DNA from: an uncultured Planctomycetaceae bacterium
GTDB lineage: Bacteria; Planctomycetota; Planctomycetia; Pirellulales; Pirellulaceae
Length of the DNA stretch: 23,635 bases
Direction of reading: 5' to 3'
Assembly: GCA_903927685.1 (NCBI GenBank)
Contig: CAIYOB010001665.1
Location: 1 to 23,635, forward strand
Part shown: positions 10,043 to 17,525 of the stretch, piece after piece
Position numbering within the stretch: the stretch's first letter is position 1
Layout of the letters: the number at the start of each line of letters is the position of its first letter
Position numbers and translations under genes: made by a program
The notes under the pieces: generated by a model
What the model saw: only the letters and a program-made list of their open reading frames with translations
Database searches by the model: none
What the model was told of the DNA's origin: nothing

Positions 10043-10557
10043 CGTCCGACACGGCGCATCGCCGGCGCTGTGAACTTGAACCGGGTGCCTTGAGGCGAGC
10101 GGCGAGTTCCCCGGACTGACGGAACCTGCATCGCACGCCGCACTCGCAAGACGGTTCACCCTGCCCGCCACGACTGATCCATCATCCCATCCACTCACAC
10201 ATACCCCCATAATGGCAGTAGCCAGCGACTGAGTGTTGTGTGACCTCGCGCCAAGTTCCTGCAGCTTGTTCGCTGGCCCGGATTGTTGACGGACCTCGGG
10301 TAACCCGAAGCGTAAGCGACGGCAGGGATGTGAGTTATCTTCGCTGACGCCTCGGTTTGCGCTCGCGCGAGTTGTGGCGAAATCCCGGTTCTGGAACAAT
10401 TCGGGCTGGTGGTTGTTATGGATCAACGATTCCAAACATGTACAATCATCTATATTGCGGGCGGCAGTGGCGTTGGCTATGATCACGGGCAAACAAGGGG
10501 CGTCGCCAACCCAGGGCGGCGACGTCTCCATGACGCAGGGGACACGAGGGTACGGGA
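10043..10557 (+). other. Intergenic region between hisG and the oxidoreductase operon
   Basis: This is about 515 bases with no convincing gene. A small hairpin (CGGCG-CAT-CGCCG, 10052-10064) lies ten bases after hisG but has no T run. A larger inverted repeat occupies 10296-10357 and is listed separately. An AT-richer patch at about 10411-10460 contains TACAAT (10441-10446) and TATATT (10451-10456), either of which could be a -10 box for the next operon, but no good -35 partner sits at proper spacing. A short ORF at about 10374-10557 has poor composition and reads out of frame into the next gene, so I do not call it. Promoter activity is likely somewhere here because the next operon has a different function. 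Confidence 0.5.
10296..10357. repeat. Imperfect inverted repeat, REP-like or RNA hairpin
   Basis: The arms are ACCCGAAGCGTAAGCGA (10303-10319) and TCGCTGACGCCTCGGTT (10341-10357), which pair at 14 of 17 positions around a 21-base loop. Overlapping the left arm is a second, perfect small palindrome, TCGGGT-A-ACCCGA (10296-10308). The two structures are mutually exclusive. Motifs of the type TCGCTGACGCTTCGGG recur in planctomycete intergenic regions in my general knowledge, so this is probably a dispersed element. I cannot test copy number from one window. Confidence 0.5.
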
Positions 10558-12411
10558 ATGGTCGCTTCAAGCTCCGACAGCAAGCAGCTGGTTCAGGTCC
10601 ATCATGCGACGGTGCGTTTCGCGGGGGACTCAGGCGACGGGATGCAGCTGGTCGGCTCTCAGTTCGCCGACATTTCTTCCTTGGTGGGAAACGCGATTCG
10701 CACCTTGCCGGACTATCCTTCGGAGATCCGTGCTCCGGCGGGGTCGCTGGCGGGGGTGAGCGGCTACCAATTGAGTTTCGCCGACGACGAAGTGACCACG
10801 CCCGGGGACGCGCCCTACGTGCTGGTCGCGATGAACCCCGCGGCGCTGAAAGTCAATCTCCGCGAGCTGGAACCGGGCGGCATCGTGGTCGCCAACGAGG
10901 ACGAGTTCACGCCCAAGAATCTGGCCAAGGCGGGCTACGATGCCAATCCCTTGGAGGACGGCTCGCTGGACGCGTATCGCGTCATCCCGGTGGCGATGAC
11001 CCGGCTGACCGAGGAGGCGGTGCGGCACACGGGCTTGCCCAAGACGGAGGCTGCCCGCTGCAAGAACTTCTTTGCCCTGGGTCTGCTGCTCTGGCTGTAC
11101 GACCGTCCCTTGCAGCCGCTGCTGGAGTGGCTGATGCGCAAGTTCCAGCGCAAGCCGGACGTGATGGCAGCCAACGGCTCCAGTCTGCGGGCGGGCTATA
11201 ATTTCGCCAACACGGCCGAGTTATTCCGGGTCCATTACCACGTCGCGCCGGCCAAACTGCCCCAGGGGCGCTACCGCCGCGTCACCGGGAACGAAGCTGC
11301 CGCGTTGGGCTGCATCGCCGCCGCGCACCGCGCCGCGCGGCCGATGGTCTATGCCAGCTATCCGATCACGCCGGCCAGCGAGATCCTGCACGAACTGTCG
11401 AACCACAAGGAGTTCGACGTCCGCGTGATCCAGGCCGAGGACGAAATCGCCGCCTGCTGTGCCGCGATCGGCGCCTCGTACGCGGGAGCCGTGGGTATCA
11501 CGGGAACCAGCGGCCCGGGGCTGGCGCTGAAGACGGAGGCCATCGGCTTGGCGGTGATGACCGAGTTGCCGCTGGTGGTGATCAATGTCCAGCGTGCCGG
11601 CCCCAGTACCGGGATGCCAACCAAGACGGAGCAGGCGGACCTGCTGATGGCCCTGTACGGCCGACATGGCGAGAGCCCGGCGGTCGTGCTGGCGGCGGCG
11701 ACGCCGGGCGACTGTTTTCAGATGGCGTTCGAGTCCGTGCGGTTGGCGACGAAGTACATGACCCCGGTGATCCTGCTGTCCGACAGTTTCTTGGCGAATA
11801 GCGCCGAACCGTTTGCCATTCCGGACCCCGACACCCTGCCGGATCTACGGATCTTCGCGCAGGTCACCCCGCAAGAGTTCGCTCCGTATCGCCGCGATCC
11901 GGGCACCCAGGCCCGGGCCTGGGTCGCTCCGGGTGCGGAGGGTCTGGAGCACCGCATCGGCGGCTTGGAGAAGCAGGACGTCACCGGGGTCGTCACGTAT
12001 GACGCGGCGAACCATGCTCAGATGGTACGTCTGCGCTCCGCAAAGATCGCCGGGATCGCCAACGACATTCCAGCAGCGGAGGTGACGGGCCCGTCGGCGG
12101 GGCGCATCCTGGCCGTCGGCTGGGGCAGCACCTATGGCGCGGTGGCGGCCGCGGTCAGCGGATTGCAGGACCAGGGCCACGCCGTGTCCCACCTGCACTT
12201 GCGATACCTCAATCCCTTGCCGAGGAACATTGGCGAGATTTTGAACGCGTTTGAACGCGTGCTGGTCATCGAGAACAACTCCGGCCAGCTACGCTCGGTG
12301 CTCCGCAGCCAGTTCCCGCTGGCGATCGAGGGGCTGAACAAGGTCGAAGGGCGTCCGTTCCTGATTCGCGAAGTTCGTTCTGCGCTCGAGGAGATGCTGA
12401 ATCATGACTAG
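10558..12411 (+). CDS. korA: 2-oxoacid:ferredoxin oxidoreductase, fused gamma-alpha subunit
   Basis: With the beta subunit it oxidatively decarboxylates a 2-oxoacid to an acyl-CoA, passing electrons to ferredoxin (or runs in reverse). The 617-residue protein contains the gamma domain first (about 15-195; FAGDSGDGMQLVGSQFA is the glycine-rich start). The alpha domain follows (from about 240), with the family motif YPITPASEIL (268-277) and IQAEDEIAA. The segment GITGTSGPGLALKTEAIGLA comes next, and a C-terminal domain (about 515-617) includes LRYLNPLP. This gamma-alpha fusion is common in KorAB enzymes that use 2-oxoglutarate, but the substrate is not provable here. GAGGG at 10546-10550 precedes ATG 10558. 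The stop overlaps the korB start by 8 bases, typical of subunits made together. Confidence 0.9.
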   Translation: MVASSSDSKQLVQVHHATVRFAGDSGDGMQLVGSQFADISSLVGNAIRTLPDYPSEIRAPAGSLAGVSGYQLSFADDEVTTPGDAPYVLVAMNPAALKVNLRELEPGGIVVANEDEFTPKNLAKAGYDANPLEDGSLDAYRVIPVAMTRLTEEAVRHTGLPKTEAARCKNFFALGLLLWLYDRPLQPLLEWLMRKFQRKPDVMAANGSSLRAGYNFANTAELFRVHYHVAPAKLPQGRYRRVTGNEAAALGCIAAAHRAARPMVYASYPITPASEILHELSNHKEFDVRVIQAEDEIAACCAAIGASYAGAVGITGTSGPGLALKTEAIGLAVMTELPLVVINVQRAGPSTGMPTKTEQADLLMALYGRHGESPAVVLAAATPGDCFQMAFESVRLATKYMTPVILLSDSFLANSAEPFAIPDPDTLPDLRIFAQVTPQEFAPYRRDPGTQARAWVAPGAEGLEHRIGGLEKQDVTGVVTYDAANHAQMVRLRSAKIAGIANDIPAAEVTGPSAGRILAVGWGSTYGAVAAAVSGLQDQGHAVSHLHLRYLNPLPRNIGEILNAFERVLVIENNSGQLRSVLRSQFPLAIEGLNKVEGRPFLIREVRSALEEMLNHD

Positions 12412-13465
12412 TCTGCCGACGATTTCCCCCGCGCCGGTTGCGGCCTCCGGTGCGGACTGTCTCCGCGAATTGACGCGGAAGGACTTTCAGACCAGCCAGG
12501 AAGTCCGCTGGTGCCCGGGGTGTGGCGACTATGCGATCCTGTCGCAAGTCCAGAAGCTGCTGCCCGAGCTGGGCATTCCGCGGAAGGATTTCGTGTTCGT
12601 CTCCGGCATCGGCTGTTCGTCCCGGTTCCCATACTACGTGAATACCTACGGCTTTCACACCATCCACGGCCGGGCCCCGGCGATTGCCACGGGGGTCAAG
12701 TGCGCCAATCCGGAACTGTCGGTCTGGGTGGTCACCGGCGACGGCGACGGGCTGTCGATTGGCACGAACCACCTGATCCATTGCCTGCGGCGGAACGTGG
12801 ATATCAAAGTCCTGCTGTTCAACAACCGCATCTACGGCTTGACGAAGGGCCAGTATTCGCCGACCTCCGAGTTCGGCAAGCGGACGAAGTCCAGCCCGCT
12901 CGGGACCATCGAACAGCCGATCCGGCCCATCCAGATGGCGCTGGCTGCGGAAGCCACGTTCGTGGCCCGGACTGTCGCCCTGGATCTGGCGCACATGAGC
13001 GAGACGTTGGCCGCGGCGGCACGCCACAAAGGCGCTGCCTTTGTCGAGATCCAGGAAAACTGCCGGGTGTTCAACGACGGCGCATTCGACGACCTGGGCC
13101 CGCGCGCCGAGGCCGATCGGCGGATCCTGTTGCGGCACGGCGAACCTCTGCGGTTCGGCGTCCAGGGCAGCAAGGGGATCGCCGCCCACAACCTGGAGCC
13201 GAAGATCGTTGACCTGGAAAAGGGCGAAGCCCGCGTGGAGGACCTGCTCGTGCACGACATGCACGCGGCCTCGCCAGCTCTGGCTGCCCTCCTGGCGGAC
13301 CTCGAGCCGCCGAGTTGTCCGATGGCCTTGGGGATCTTCCGGGCGGTGGAAAAGCCCACGTACGATGGGCTGCTGATGTCGCAGGTCGCTGCCACGACCA
13401 AACAGCGGGGACGCGGCGATCTGCGCAAGCTGCTGAACGCGGGCACAACCTGGGACGTGGATTGA
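12404..13465 (+). CDS. korB: 2-oxoacid:ferredoxin oxidoreductase, beta subunit
   Basis: This is the thiamine-diphosphate and iron-sulfur subunit. In the 353-residue protein, WCPGCGDY gives C37 and C40, GIGCSSR gives C71, and IQENC gives C220; together these are the likely ligands of one [4Fe-4S] cluster. The ThDP site runs from GDGDGLSIG (112-120) to LLFNNRIYGLTKGQYSPTS (137-155). No separate ferredoxin-like delta subunit is encoded nearby, so electrons must pass to soluble ferredoxin. The KorB-like loop SPTSEFGKRTKSSPLGT favours 2-oxoglutarate or a related acid over pyruvate, though only moderately. The enzyme class is oxygen-sensitive. It is followed only 3 bases later by the histidine kinase gene. 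Confidence 0.92.
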   Translation: MTSLPTISPAPVAASGADCLRELTRKDFQTSQEVRWCPGCGDYAILSQVQKLLPELGIPRKDFVFVSGIGCSSRFPYYVNTYGFHTIHGRAPAIATGVKCANPELSVWVVTGDGDGLSIGTNHLIHCLRRNVDIKVLLFNNRIYGLTKGQYSPTSEFGKRTKSSPLGTIEQPIRPIQMALAAEATFVARTVALDLAHMSETLAAAARHKGAAFVEIQENCRVFNDGAFDDLGPRAEADRRILLRHGEPLRFGVQGSKGIAAHNLEPKIVDLEKGEARVEDLLVHDMHAASPALAALLADLEPPSCPMALGIFRAVEKPTYDGLLMSQVAATTKQRGRGDLRKLLNAGTTWDVD

Positions 13466-13468
13466 CGC

Positions 13469-14953
13469 ATGGCAGACAGTGCGGTGGCAGCCAGCGACAG
13501 CCCCCGAGTGGCAAGCTACCACTTGCCGTTGCACGACGAGCCCGTCCCGTCCCCGGCGACCGCGACCGCTCAGGATGCCGCGTTGGAAGAGTCGCTGCTG
13601 CTGCAGCATGCCCGCTGGTTCTGCCGCTTGCGGTGGCTGGTCGTGGCGGTCCTGGCCGCGCTGGGAGTTGCCGGCTGGTTTCCGGCGTTCCTGGCAGGAT
13701 TGGGTCTCAGGCTTTCGCCGACTTGGCCGCTGGCCGCGGCGGCGGTTCTCGCGGCCTGTAATGGCATCTTCTCGCACCTGGCGTCGACTGTCGCCGACGG
13801 CCGACGGCCGCGGTCCGCGCGTCGTCAGCTCGGGCTGCAGATCGCCGCCGACCTGCTGATTTTGACCGCCGTGGTGCATTGCCTGGGCAGCCTGGAGACG
13901 GCGGCTCCGTTCATGTACCTGTTTCACGTCGTCTTGGCGTGCATCTTCTTGACGCCTGGCCAAAGTCTGGCGGTCAGCATCCTGGCCAGCGGCTTGTACG
14001 TGGGCTGTCTGCTGATCGAGTTCAGCGGCGTGTGGCCGCCGCAGACCATCCTGGCCAGCCCGGGGCTGCAAGCCCGAGCGCTGTTGACGGGCGAGTTCCT
14101 GGTGCTGCAGGCGACGTCGGTGGCGGCGATCTGGGCGGTGATCTGGTTTCTCGTCTCCCGGCTGGCCCAGACGCTCCGGCGTCATGAACGCGAATTGGCG
14201 GCCACGAATCGGCGGCTGGCGGCCGCCAGCGTCGAGCGTGCCCAGCACATGCTGCAGACCACGCACCAGCTGAAGGCTCCGTTCGCGGCGATCCACGCCA
14301 ACACCCAGCTGCTGCTGGGCGGCTTCTGCGGCGAATTGCCGCCGTCGGCTCGGACGGTCGTCGAGAAGATCGCCGCGCGCTCTGCCGCCCTGTCGCAACA
14401 GATCCAGGAGATGTTGCAGCTGGCCAATCTGCGTTCGGAAGGACAGATGCCGCCCGAGAGCACGGCCGTCGATCTGGCGGTATTGCTCGAGGCAGTGATC
14501 GCGCACCTCGAACCGCCCGCCCGCCAGCGGGCAATCCGATTCCAGCGGGAACTGACGCCGGTCACCGTGCAAGCCGTGCCGGATCACCTCCGCATGTTGC
14601 TCGACAACGTGTTGCTGAACGCCGCCAACTATTCGCTTCCGGGCGGAGAGGTGAGCGTTGTTTGTCGCCCCGCAGACCGCGATGCCGCAACCGTGGTCAT
14701 CCGCGACCGCGGGATCGGCATTCCCGCCGAAAAGCTGCCGCGAATCTTCGAGGACTACTACCGAACCGACGAGGCGGCGCGGCATAATCGAGCGTCGACC
14801 GGCCTGGGACTGGCGATCGTCCGCGACGTCGCCCGCAAGATGCGGGTCGCAGTCCAAGTGGAAAGCGCTCCGGAGTGGGGCACCCGTTTTACGTTGACCA
14901 TCCCCTGTGCGTCCGCGGGGGCGCCGTTGGGACCGCGGATCCGTCTGAATTAG
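13469..14953 (+). CDS. Membrane-bound sensor histidine kinase
   Basis: This 494-residue protein has a polar N-terminus (1-50) and about six transmembrane helices (near 57-80, 86-105, 121-140, 146-164, 166-188, 210-232). A linker helix of Arg/Glu/Ala composition follows, then the kinase core. The H-box is HQLKAPFAAIHANTQLL with H266 as the likely phosphorylated residue; its Lys-Ala-Pro form departs from the common E-x-R-T-P. The ATPase domain has the N-box (DNVLLNAANYS), G1 (DRGIGIP), F-box (IFEDYYRTDEA) and G2 (GLGLAIV). There is no PAS, GAF or HAMP domain, so the membrane bundle itself must sense the signal. The gene begins 3 bases after korB and precedes a receiver gene, so all four genes probably share a transcript. 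The signal is unknown. Confidence 0.9.
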   Translation: MADSAVAASDSPRVASYHLPLHDEPVPSPATATAQDAALEESLLLQHARWFCRLRWLVVAVLAALGVAGWFPAFLAGLGLRLSPTWPLAAAAVLAACNGIFSHLASTVADGRRPRSARRQLGLQIAADLLILTAVVHCLGSLETAAPFMYLFHVVLACIFLTPGQSLAVSILASGLYVGCLLIEFSGVWPPQTILASPGLQARALLTGEFLVLQATSVAAIWAVIWFLVSRLAQTLRRHERELAATNRRLAAASVERAQHMLQTTHQLKAPFAAIHANTQLLLGGFCGELPPSARTVVEKIAARSAALSQQIQEMLQLANLRSEGQMPPESTAVDLAVLLEAVIAHLEPPARQRAIRFQRELTPVTVQAVPDHLRMLLDNVLLNAANYSLPGGEVSVVCRPADRDAATVVIRDRGIGIPAEKLPRIFEDYYRTDEAARHNRASTGLGLAIVRDVARKMRVAVQVESAPEWGTRFTLTIPCASAGAPLGPRIRLN

Positions 14954-14977
14954 GACTCGCAAGCAAGAGGTGAGAAC

Positions 14978-15367
14978 ATGGCGTACTTGTTGATCGTCGA
15001 CGATGATCAGGATTTTGCCGAAGCCGTTGGGACCGTCTGCCAGGCCGACGGCCACGAGATCGCGACGGTGTTTGCCACCGCCGCGGCGTTAACCAGCATC
15101 CAGGAGCGGCGTCCCGACGCAATCGTGCTGGACGTGATGTTTCCCGAGAATCCCAGTGCCGGATTTCAGTTAGCCCGCGACGTCCGCCGCAAGTTCGGCC
15201 AGATTCCCATCCTGATGCTGACGGCGGTCAACCAGCAATTCCCGCTGGGGTTCAGCAACAAGGACATCGATCCGACTTGGCTGCCGGTGACGGAGTTCTT
15301 GGAAAAGCCCGTCGACTTTGCCGTCCTCCGCGAAAAGGTCAAACGGATGCTGGGTGAAGGCGAATAA
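14978..15367 (+). CDS. Single-domain response regulator (receiver)
   Basis: This 129-residue protein is a receiver domain only. It has the acidic pocket (VDDD, 7-10), the phosphoacceptor D52 (VLDVMFPENP), the conserved threonine in LMLTAV and the lysine in FLEKPVD. No DNA-binding or enzymatic output domain follows, so it likely acts by binding a partner or as a phosphorelay intermediate. An insertion-like loop (about residues 86-103, NQQFPLGFSNKDIDPTW) before the lysine is longer than in CheY. A ribosome binding site (AAGAGGTGAG) precedes ATG 14978, 24 bases after the kinase stop. It is the obvious partner of that kinase. Confidence 0.9.
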   Translation: MAYLLIVDDDQDFAEAVGTVCQADGHEIATVFATAAALTSIQERRPDAIVLDVMFPENPSAGFQLARDVRRKFGQIPILMLTAVNQQFPLGFSNKDIDPTWLPVTEFLEKPVDFAVLREKVKRMLGEGE

Positions 15368-15510
15368 CCAGGCAGGCTCTGAGTTCCCTGCTCACCCGAG
15401 TTCCAGGCAGGTGATGCCGCAACCAAAGCCGCGATCGCAACCGGCACGGGGCACGCGAGTTGGAAACGAACGAGACCGCGGTGGCGGCGTCAAGTAGCCG
15501 GAAGTCCCCG

Positions 15511-15524
15511 TGGCCGATCGGCCA
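15511..15524. repeat. Perfect 14-base palindrome between convergent genes
   Basis: TGGCCGATCGGCCA is fully self-complementary and abuts the stop codon of the minus-strand phosphatase gene. It lies in the 157-base gap between convergent genes, so a role as a short terminator stem or a protein-binding site is conceivable, but no T run follows on either strand. Chance is possible in GC-rich DNA. The rest of the gap (15368-15510) shows no gene or clear signal. Confidence 0.35.
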
Positions 15525-16220
15525 TCAGCTCCTCGGTTCGCCCCAAGCTTCCCGCGGCTCTGGCTCCCGCAACCTGCCCCGCTGGTCCGCCTGCCAGACG
15601 TCGCCGCTGGTCACGTCCAGCGCGGTCAGCCAGCCGCCGCCGTAGATGCAGGTGTCGATGCACTTCAAGTAACCCACGTCCAGGATCTCGCCGCTGCGCT
15701 GCGCCGTGTGCCCGACAATCGCCACCTTGCCCGACCGATGCGGCCCCGGCAGTCCTGCGGCCAGCGAGGCCCAGCGGAGCAAGTCGGCCGGCTGCTTGGG
15801 CAGTTTCTTGCCCGGGTCGTAGCTGGCGTGCACGAAGAAGTGCCTGGGGGTCTCGTACCACGGCGCAAAGCTCCTCAAGAACTCCAGGTGGGGCAACGGA
15901 ATCTCGTCGGGGAACTCGCAGCCGTACGCCGCCAACGTGGCTTGGCCCCCAATCGCCATCCAGCGGTCCAGCAGATAATATTGCCCCAGCAGCAACTCGA
16001 GCACGACTTCCTCGTGGTTCCCCAAGATCGGCACCAGCCGGCAGTGGTATGCCAATCCCATCAGTTGTTCGACGACGCCGGGCGAATCGGGCCCCCGATC
16101 GATCACGTCGCCCAGGACCACGACCGTGTCCAGCGGCCGCGGCTGCACGGCATCCAGGATGGCCGCCAGCGCCGCCGAATAGCCATGGATATCCCCGATC
16201 GCAATAATCCGCTCGTTCAT
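15525..16220 (-). CDS. PPP-family metallophosphatase (serine/threonine phosphatase 1-like)
   Basis: This 231-residue calcineurin-like phosphoesterase has the complete two-metal signature: GDIHG (D10, H12), GDVIDRG (D38), GNHE (N68, H69), H131 in FFVHASYD, and H171 in VGHTAQR. Short bacterial members of this group (PrpA/PrpB, lambda phosphatase and ApaH-like enzymes) remove phosphate from proteins or hydrolyse dinucleoside polyphosphates; sequence alone does not choose between these. No membrane segment or signal peptide is seen. The frame is open further upstream, but ATG 16220 gives a start directly ahead of the first catalytic motif (MNERIIAIGDIHG). It lies downstream of a broken fragment and an esterase on the same strand. 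Confidence 0.88.
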   Translation of the reverse strand: MNERIIAIGDIHGYSAALAAILDAVQPRPLDTVVVLGDVIDRGPDSPGVVEQLMGLAYHCRLVPILGNHEEVVLELLLGQYYLLDRWMAIGGQATLAAYGCEFPDEIPLPHLEFLRSFAPWYETPRHFFVHASYDPGKKLPKQPADLLRWASLAAGLPGPHRSGKVAIVGHTAQRSGEILDVGYLKCIDTCIYGGGWLTALDVTSGDVWQADQRGRLREPEPREAWGEPRS

Positions 16221-16228
16221 CGTTTCAG

Positions 16229-16437
16229 CTACGCCTGAATGATCTTGTCCAACAGCTCTCGGTACGCCCGGTTCTTCGGCGCCGTCCGGGCCAGGATCCG
16301 GGCATGGACCCGCGCTTCGTCCCAACGGCTTTGCTCGCCCAGTATGCCCGGCAGATCTCCAACTGCCTAGCCGCCGAGTCCGGCAGGACGCTGAGCACCA
16401 CGTCTAGCCGTTGCAGTTCCTCGTCGCCATCGCCCAA
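16229..16437 (-). pseudogene. Frameshifted remnant, helical and TPR-like
   Basis: Read on the minus strand, two frames look protein-like in succession. The upstream part gives GDEELQRLDVVLSVLPDSAA then RQLEIC. The downstream part, in another frame, gives ILGEQSRWDEARVHARILAR then TAPKNRAYRELLDKIIQA and ends at a stop (16229-16231). The switch falls at about 16335-16372, where the second frame has an in-frame stop just upstream. The W-D-E-A-x-x-x-A-x-x-L-x-x-x-x-P pattern is typical of tetratricopeptide helices. I read this as the decayed tail of a TPR-type gene, or a sequencing frameshift. The upstream boundary is only a guess: an in-frame TTG at 16437, just after the esterase stop. Confidence 0.4.
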
Positions 16438-16444
16438 GATGTTC

Positions 16445-17395
16445 TTACCCTTCCTGACCGGAGTACTCGGCCGAAGTTCCACGTTGAGTGGCCGCAAAGA
16501 AGTCCCAGACTGCCCGGGTGGCGTCCAGCTTGCTGGTCTGCGGTCCGCTGATGATTCGGGGCAGCGTCCGGCGCGCCCCGGGCCATTCGTGCCCCTGGCC
16601 TTCGATGGTGCAAAACTGAACTTCACAATTTGATACGCCCGGCCCGTAACGCACGTGCCTCACGCCATCCGAATTGCGCAAAACGTGGGGCTGCTCGGAG
16701 GCCCCGATCAAACGGACCCAAGTCAGAATCGAATCCATGACCGGCGGCTTCTGGCGAGTCGCCCCCCACGGCGTCCGCGTCGTGCCGCCAGCCAGCGGGT
16801 TGAGTGGATCCGCCAGACCGATGATATAGAACATCGACAAGGGGCGTGCCGGCCGGGGATCCTGCAAACACAGATGGCCGGAAACGGGGGCGATCGCGGC
16901 AAGGCGATCGGACAGTTCGATTCCCGCACGAAACGTCATCGAAGCCCCATTGGAAAAACCGGTCATAAAGACGCGTTTTGCATCGATGGCATAGTTGGCC
17001 TGCAAATCGTCCAGGACCGCGGCCAAGTACCCGATATCGTCCACGTTGCGGCGCGCGACCGAACTGCGTTTGCTGCCGTCGTTCCAGAGCCGCGGGTTTT
17101 CGCGGACCGCCGCGGGACGCTCCGGATCTTCCGCAGTCGCCTCGGGAAAAACCGCCAGGCACCCTTCGCGGTCTGATAAATCCGGCCAGCCGTAGACTTG
17201 AGAAACAAACGAGGCGGAACCGCCGCCGCCGTGCAGCACCACGAGGACGGGCAGCCGCGTCGTCGAATCGTAGCGGCTTGGGACGTGCACGAGGTAGGGC
17301 CGGCGGTTGCCCCCCGAGAGGATCTCGCGCCAATGCTCACCCGGCCCCACGATCGAATCAGTCACGTTGGTCTCCAGTTGCGCGGCACTCCCCAT
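16445..17395 (-). CDS. Alpha/beta-hydrolase esterase, PHB depolymerase/LpqC-like
   Basis: This 316-residue serine hydrolase resembles the polyhydroxybutyrate depolymerase and feruloyl-esterase-like group. The oxyanion region is VLHGGGG (53-59), the nucleophile lies in GFSNGASM (S148), the acid is probably D196 in GLADPLNP, and the catalytic histidine is H269 in GQGHEWPG. The order and spacing fit the family. Such enzymes cleave esters of polymers or plant cell-wall phenolics; the substrate here cannot be assigned. No signal peptide is visible, unlike many relatives, so it may be cytoplasmic. ATG 17395 has GGAG directly against it. An in-frame GTG ten codons later (17363-17365) has GGAG at ideal spacing and may be the true start. 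It is divergent from the activase gene. Confidence 0.85.
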   Translation of the reverse strand: MGSAAQLETNVTDSIVGPGEHWREILSGGNRRPYLVHVPSRYDSTTRLPVLVVLHGGGGSASFVSQVYGWPDLSDREGCLAVFPEATAEDPERPAAVRENPRLWNDGSKRSSVARRNVDDIGYLAAVLDDLQANYAIDAKRVFMTGFSNGASMTFRAGIELSDRLAAIAPVSGHLCLQDPRPARPLSMFYIIGLADPLNPLAGGTTRTPWGATRQKPPVMDSILTWVRLIGASEQPHVLRNSDGVRHVRYGPGVSNCEVQFCTIEGQGHEWPGARRTLPRIISGPQTSKLDATRAVWDFFAATQRGTSAEYSGQEG

Positions 17396-17403
17396 CTCCG
17401 CCG

Positions 17404-17432
17404 TTGTTTGCCGTCCCGGGATAGTGTATCTT
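17404..17432 (+). promoter_or_regulatory. Putative promoter for the glycyl radical cluster
   Basis: TTGTTT (17404-17409), a 17-base spacer and TATCTT (17427-17432) lie in the 130-base divergent gap, upstream of the activase. The -35 box matches three of six and the -10 box four of six consensus bases, so this is only a candidate. Confidence 0.28.
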
Positions 17433-17451
17433 CAGAGGTCCTAGCCGTCTA
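17423..17451 (-). promoter_or_regulatory. Putative divergent promoter for the esterase gene
   Basis: On the minus strand, TAGACG (complement of 17446-17451), a 17-base spacer and TACACT (complement of 17423-17428) each match four of six consensus bases. The site overlaps the + strand candidate, so the two promoters, if real, would compete. The transcript leader to the esterase ATG would be about 20 bases. Confidence 0.28.
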
Positions 17452-17525
17452 CGAAGGTCGTCTACCCCGCCTTGGCCGCGGAGTTCGCACATGCTGTCCC
17501 CCTTTCCTGGTGCATCTCCGCCTGC

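Noticed and set aside
10441..10456. TACAAT and TATATT boxes as a definite korA promoter
   Set aside because: No -35 element lies at acceptable spacing, so I describe it only within the intergenic entry.
10374..10557. A short ORF ahead of korA
   Set aside because: It runs out of frame into korA, has no ribosome binding site and no recognisable composition. The region is better read as leader or promoter DNA.
12266..15055. Very long open frame on the minus strand opposite korB, the kinase and the receiver
   Set aside because: It is antisense to genes with clear catalytic motifs and has Arg/Gln/Gly-rich composition without any recognisable domain. Such open frames are common in GC-rich coding DNA.
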